Assembly (NCBI GenBank): GCA_913061385.1
Contig: CAJXTM010000279.1
Span: 1 to 5,977, forward strand
Source: an uncultured Rhodopirellula sp.
Lineage (GTDB): Bacteria; Planctomycetota; Planctomycetia; Pirellulales; Pirellulaceae
Length of the DNA stretch: 5,977 nt
Direction of reading: 5' to 3'
The notes below the pieces were generated by a model. It worked only from the letters and a program-made list of their open reading frames with translations, ran no database searches and had not been told where the DNA came from. Positions 5,932 to 5,977 of the stretch are shown in pieces. The position numbers and the translations under genes are program-made. Each line of letters opens with the position of its first letter. Position 1 is the stretch's first letter.

Positions 5932-5977
5932 CTGTCTCTTATACACATCTGACGCTGCCGACGACTCCTTACGTGTA
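5932..5977 (-). other. Illumina Nextera i5-side adapter (non-biological)
   Basis: Bases 5932-5950 are the reverse complement of the Tn5 mosaic end. Bases 5951-5964 are the Read 1 linker (GACGCTGCCGACGA). Bases 5965-5972 (CTCCTTAC) match the reverse complement of i5 index S505, and bases 5973-5977 (GTGTA) begin the P5 primer. None of this is genomic. On the minus strand it encodes M-C-I-R-D-S, which fuses in frame to the ceramidase-like fragment. Confidence 0.98.

Overview
The window is a single Tn5-tagmented DNA molecule. Bases 1-48 and 5932-5977 are Illumina Nextera adapter with index sequence, so only 49-5931 (about 5.9 kb) is biological. The genes point to a planctomycete, most likely a marine Pirellulales-like lineage. 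The grounds are a secreted S1-type sulfatase, a ceramidase-like exported protein, a Tat-exported sulfite-oxidase-type molybdoenzyme, weak or absent Shine-Dalgarno sites, loosely packed single genes, and base composition near 50% G+C by eye. This is inference from gene content; there is no rRNA or marker gene here.

Layout: 49-479 has no gene I can support. 480-2021 (+) is a secreted sulfatase with a variant active-site motif (C-H-S-S-R) and a lysine-rich tail. 2022-2300 is a gap with a small stem-loop. 2301-3548 (+) is a CPA1-type cation/proton antiporter resembling the membrane half of NhaP2/CvrA, without the cytosolic regulatory half. It converges across 97 bases on 3646-4803 (-), a Tat-exported sulfite-oxidase-family molybdopterin enzyme. 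A 221-base gap (4804-5024) carries a plausible promoter for that gene. 5025-5931 (-) is the C-terminal part of a neutral/alkaline-ceramidase-like protein, cut off by the right-hand adapter.

How the genes might work together: three of the four products are exported or probably exported. Two touch sulfur chemistry (sulfate-ester hydrolysis and sulfite oxidation), and one belongs to a lipid-amidase fold family. That fits a planctomycete scavenging sulfated, amide-linked biopolymers, but gene spacing and orientation do not show an operon, so the link is weak. I did not find a convincing undescribed multi-gene system. The points most worth a second look are the adapter ends (which create an artificial MCIRDS protein start), the non-canonical sulfatase motif, the apparent replacement of the ceramidase nucleophile, and the antiporter without its regulatory half.
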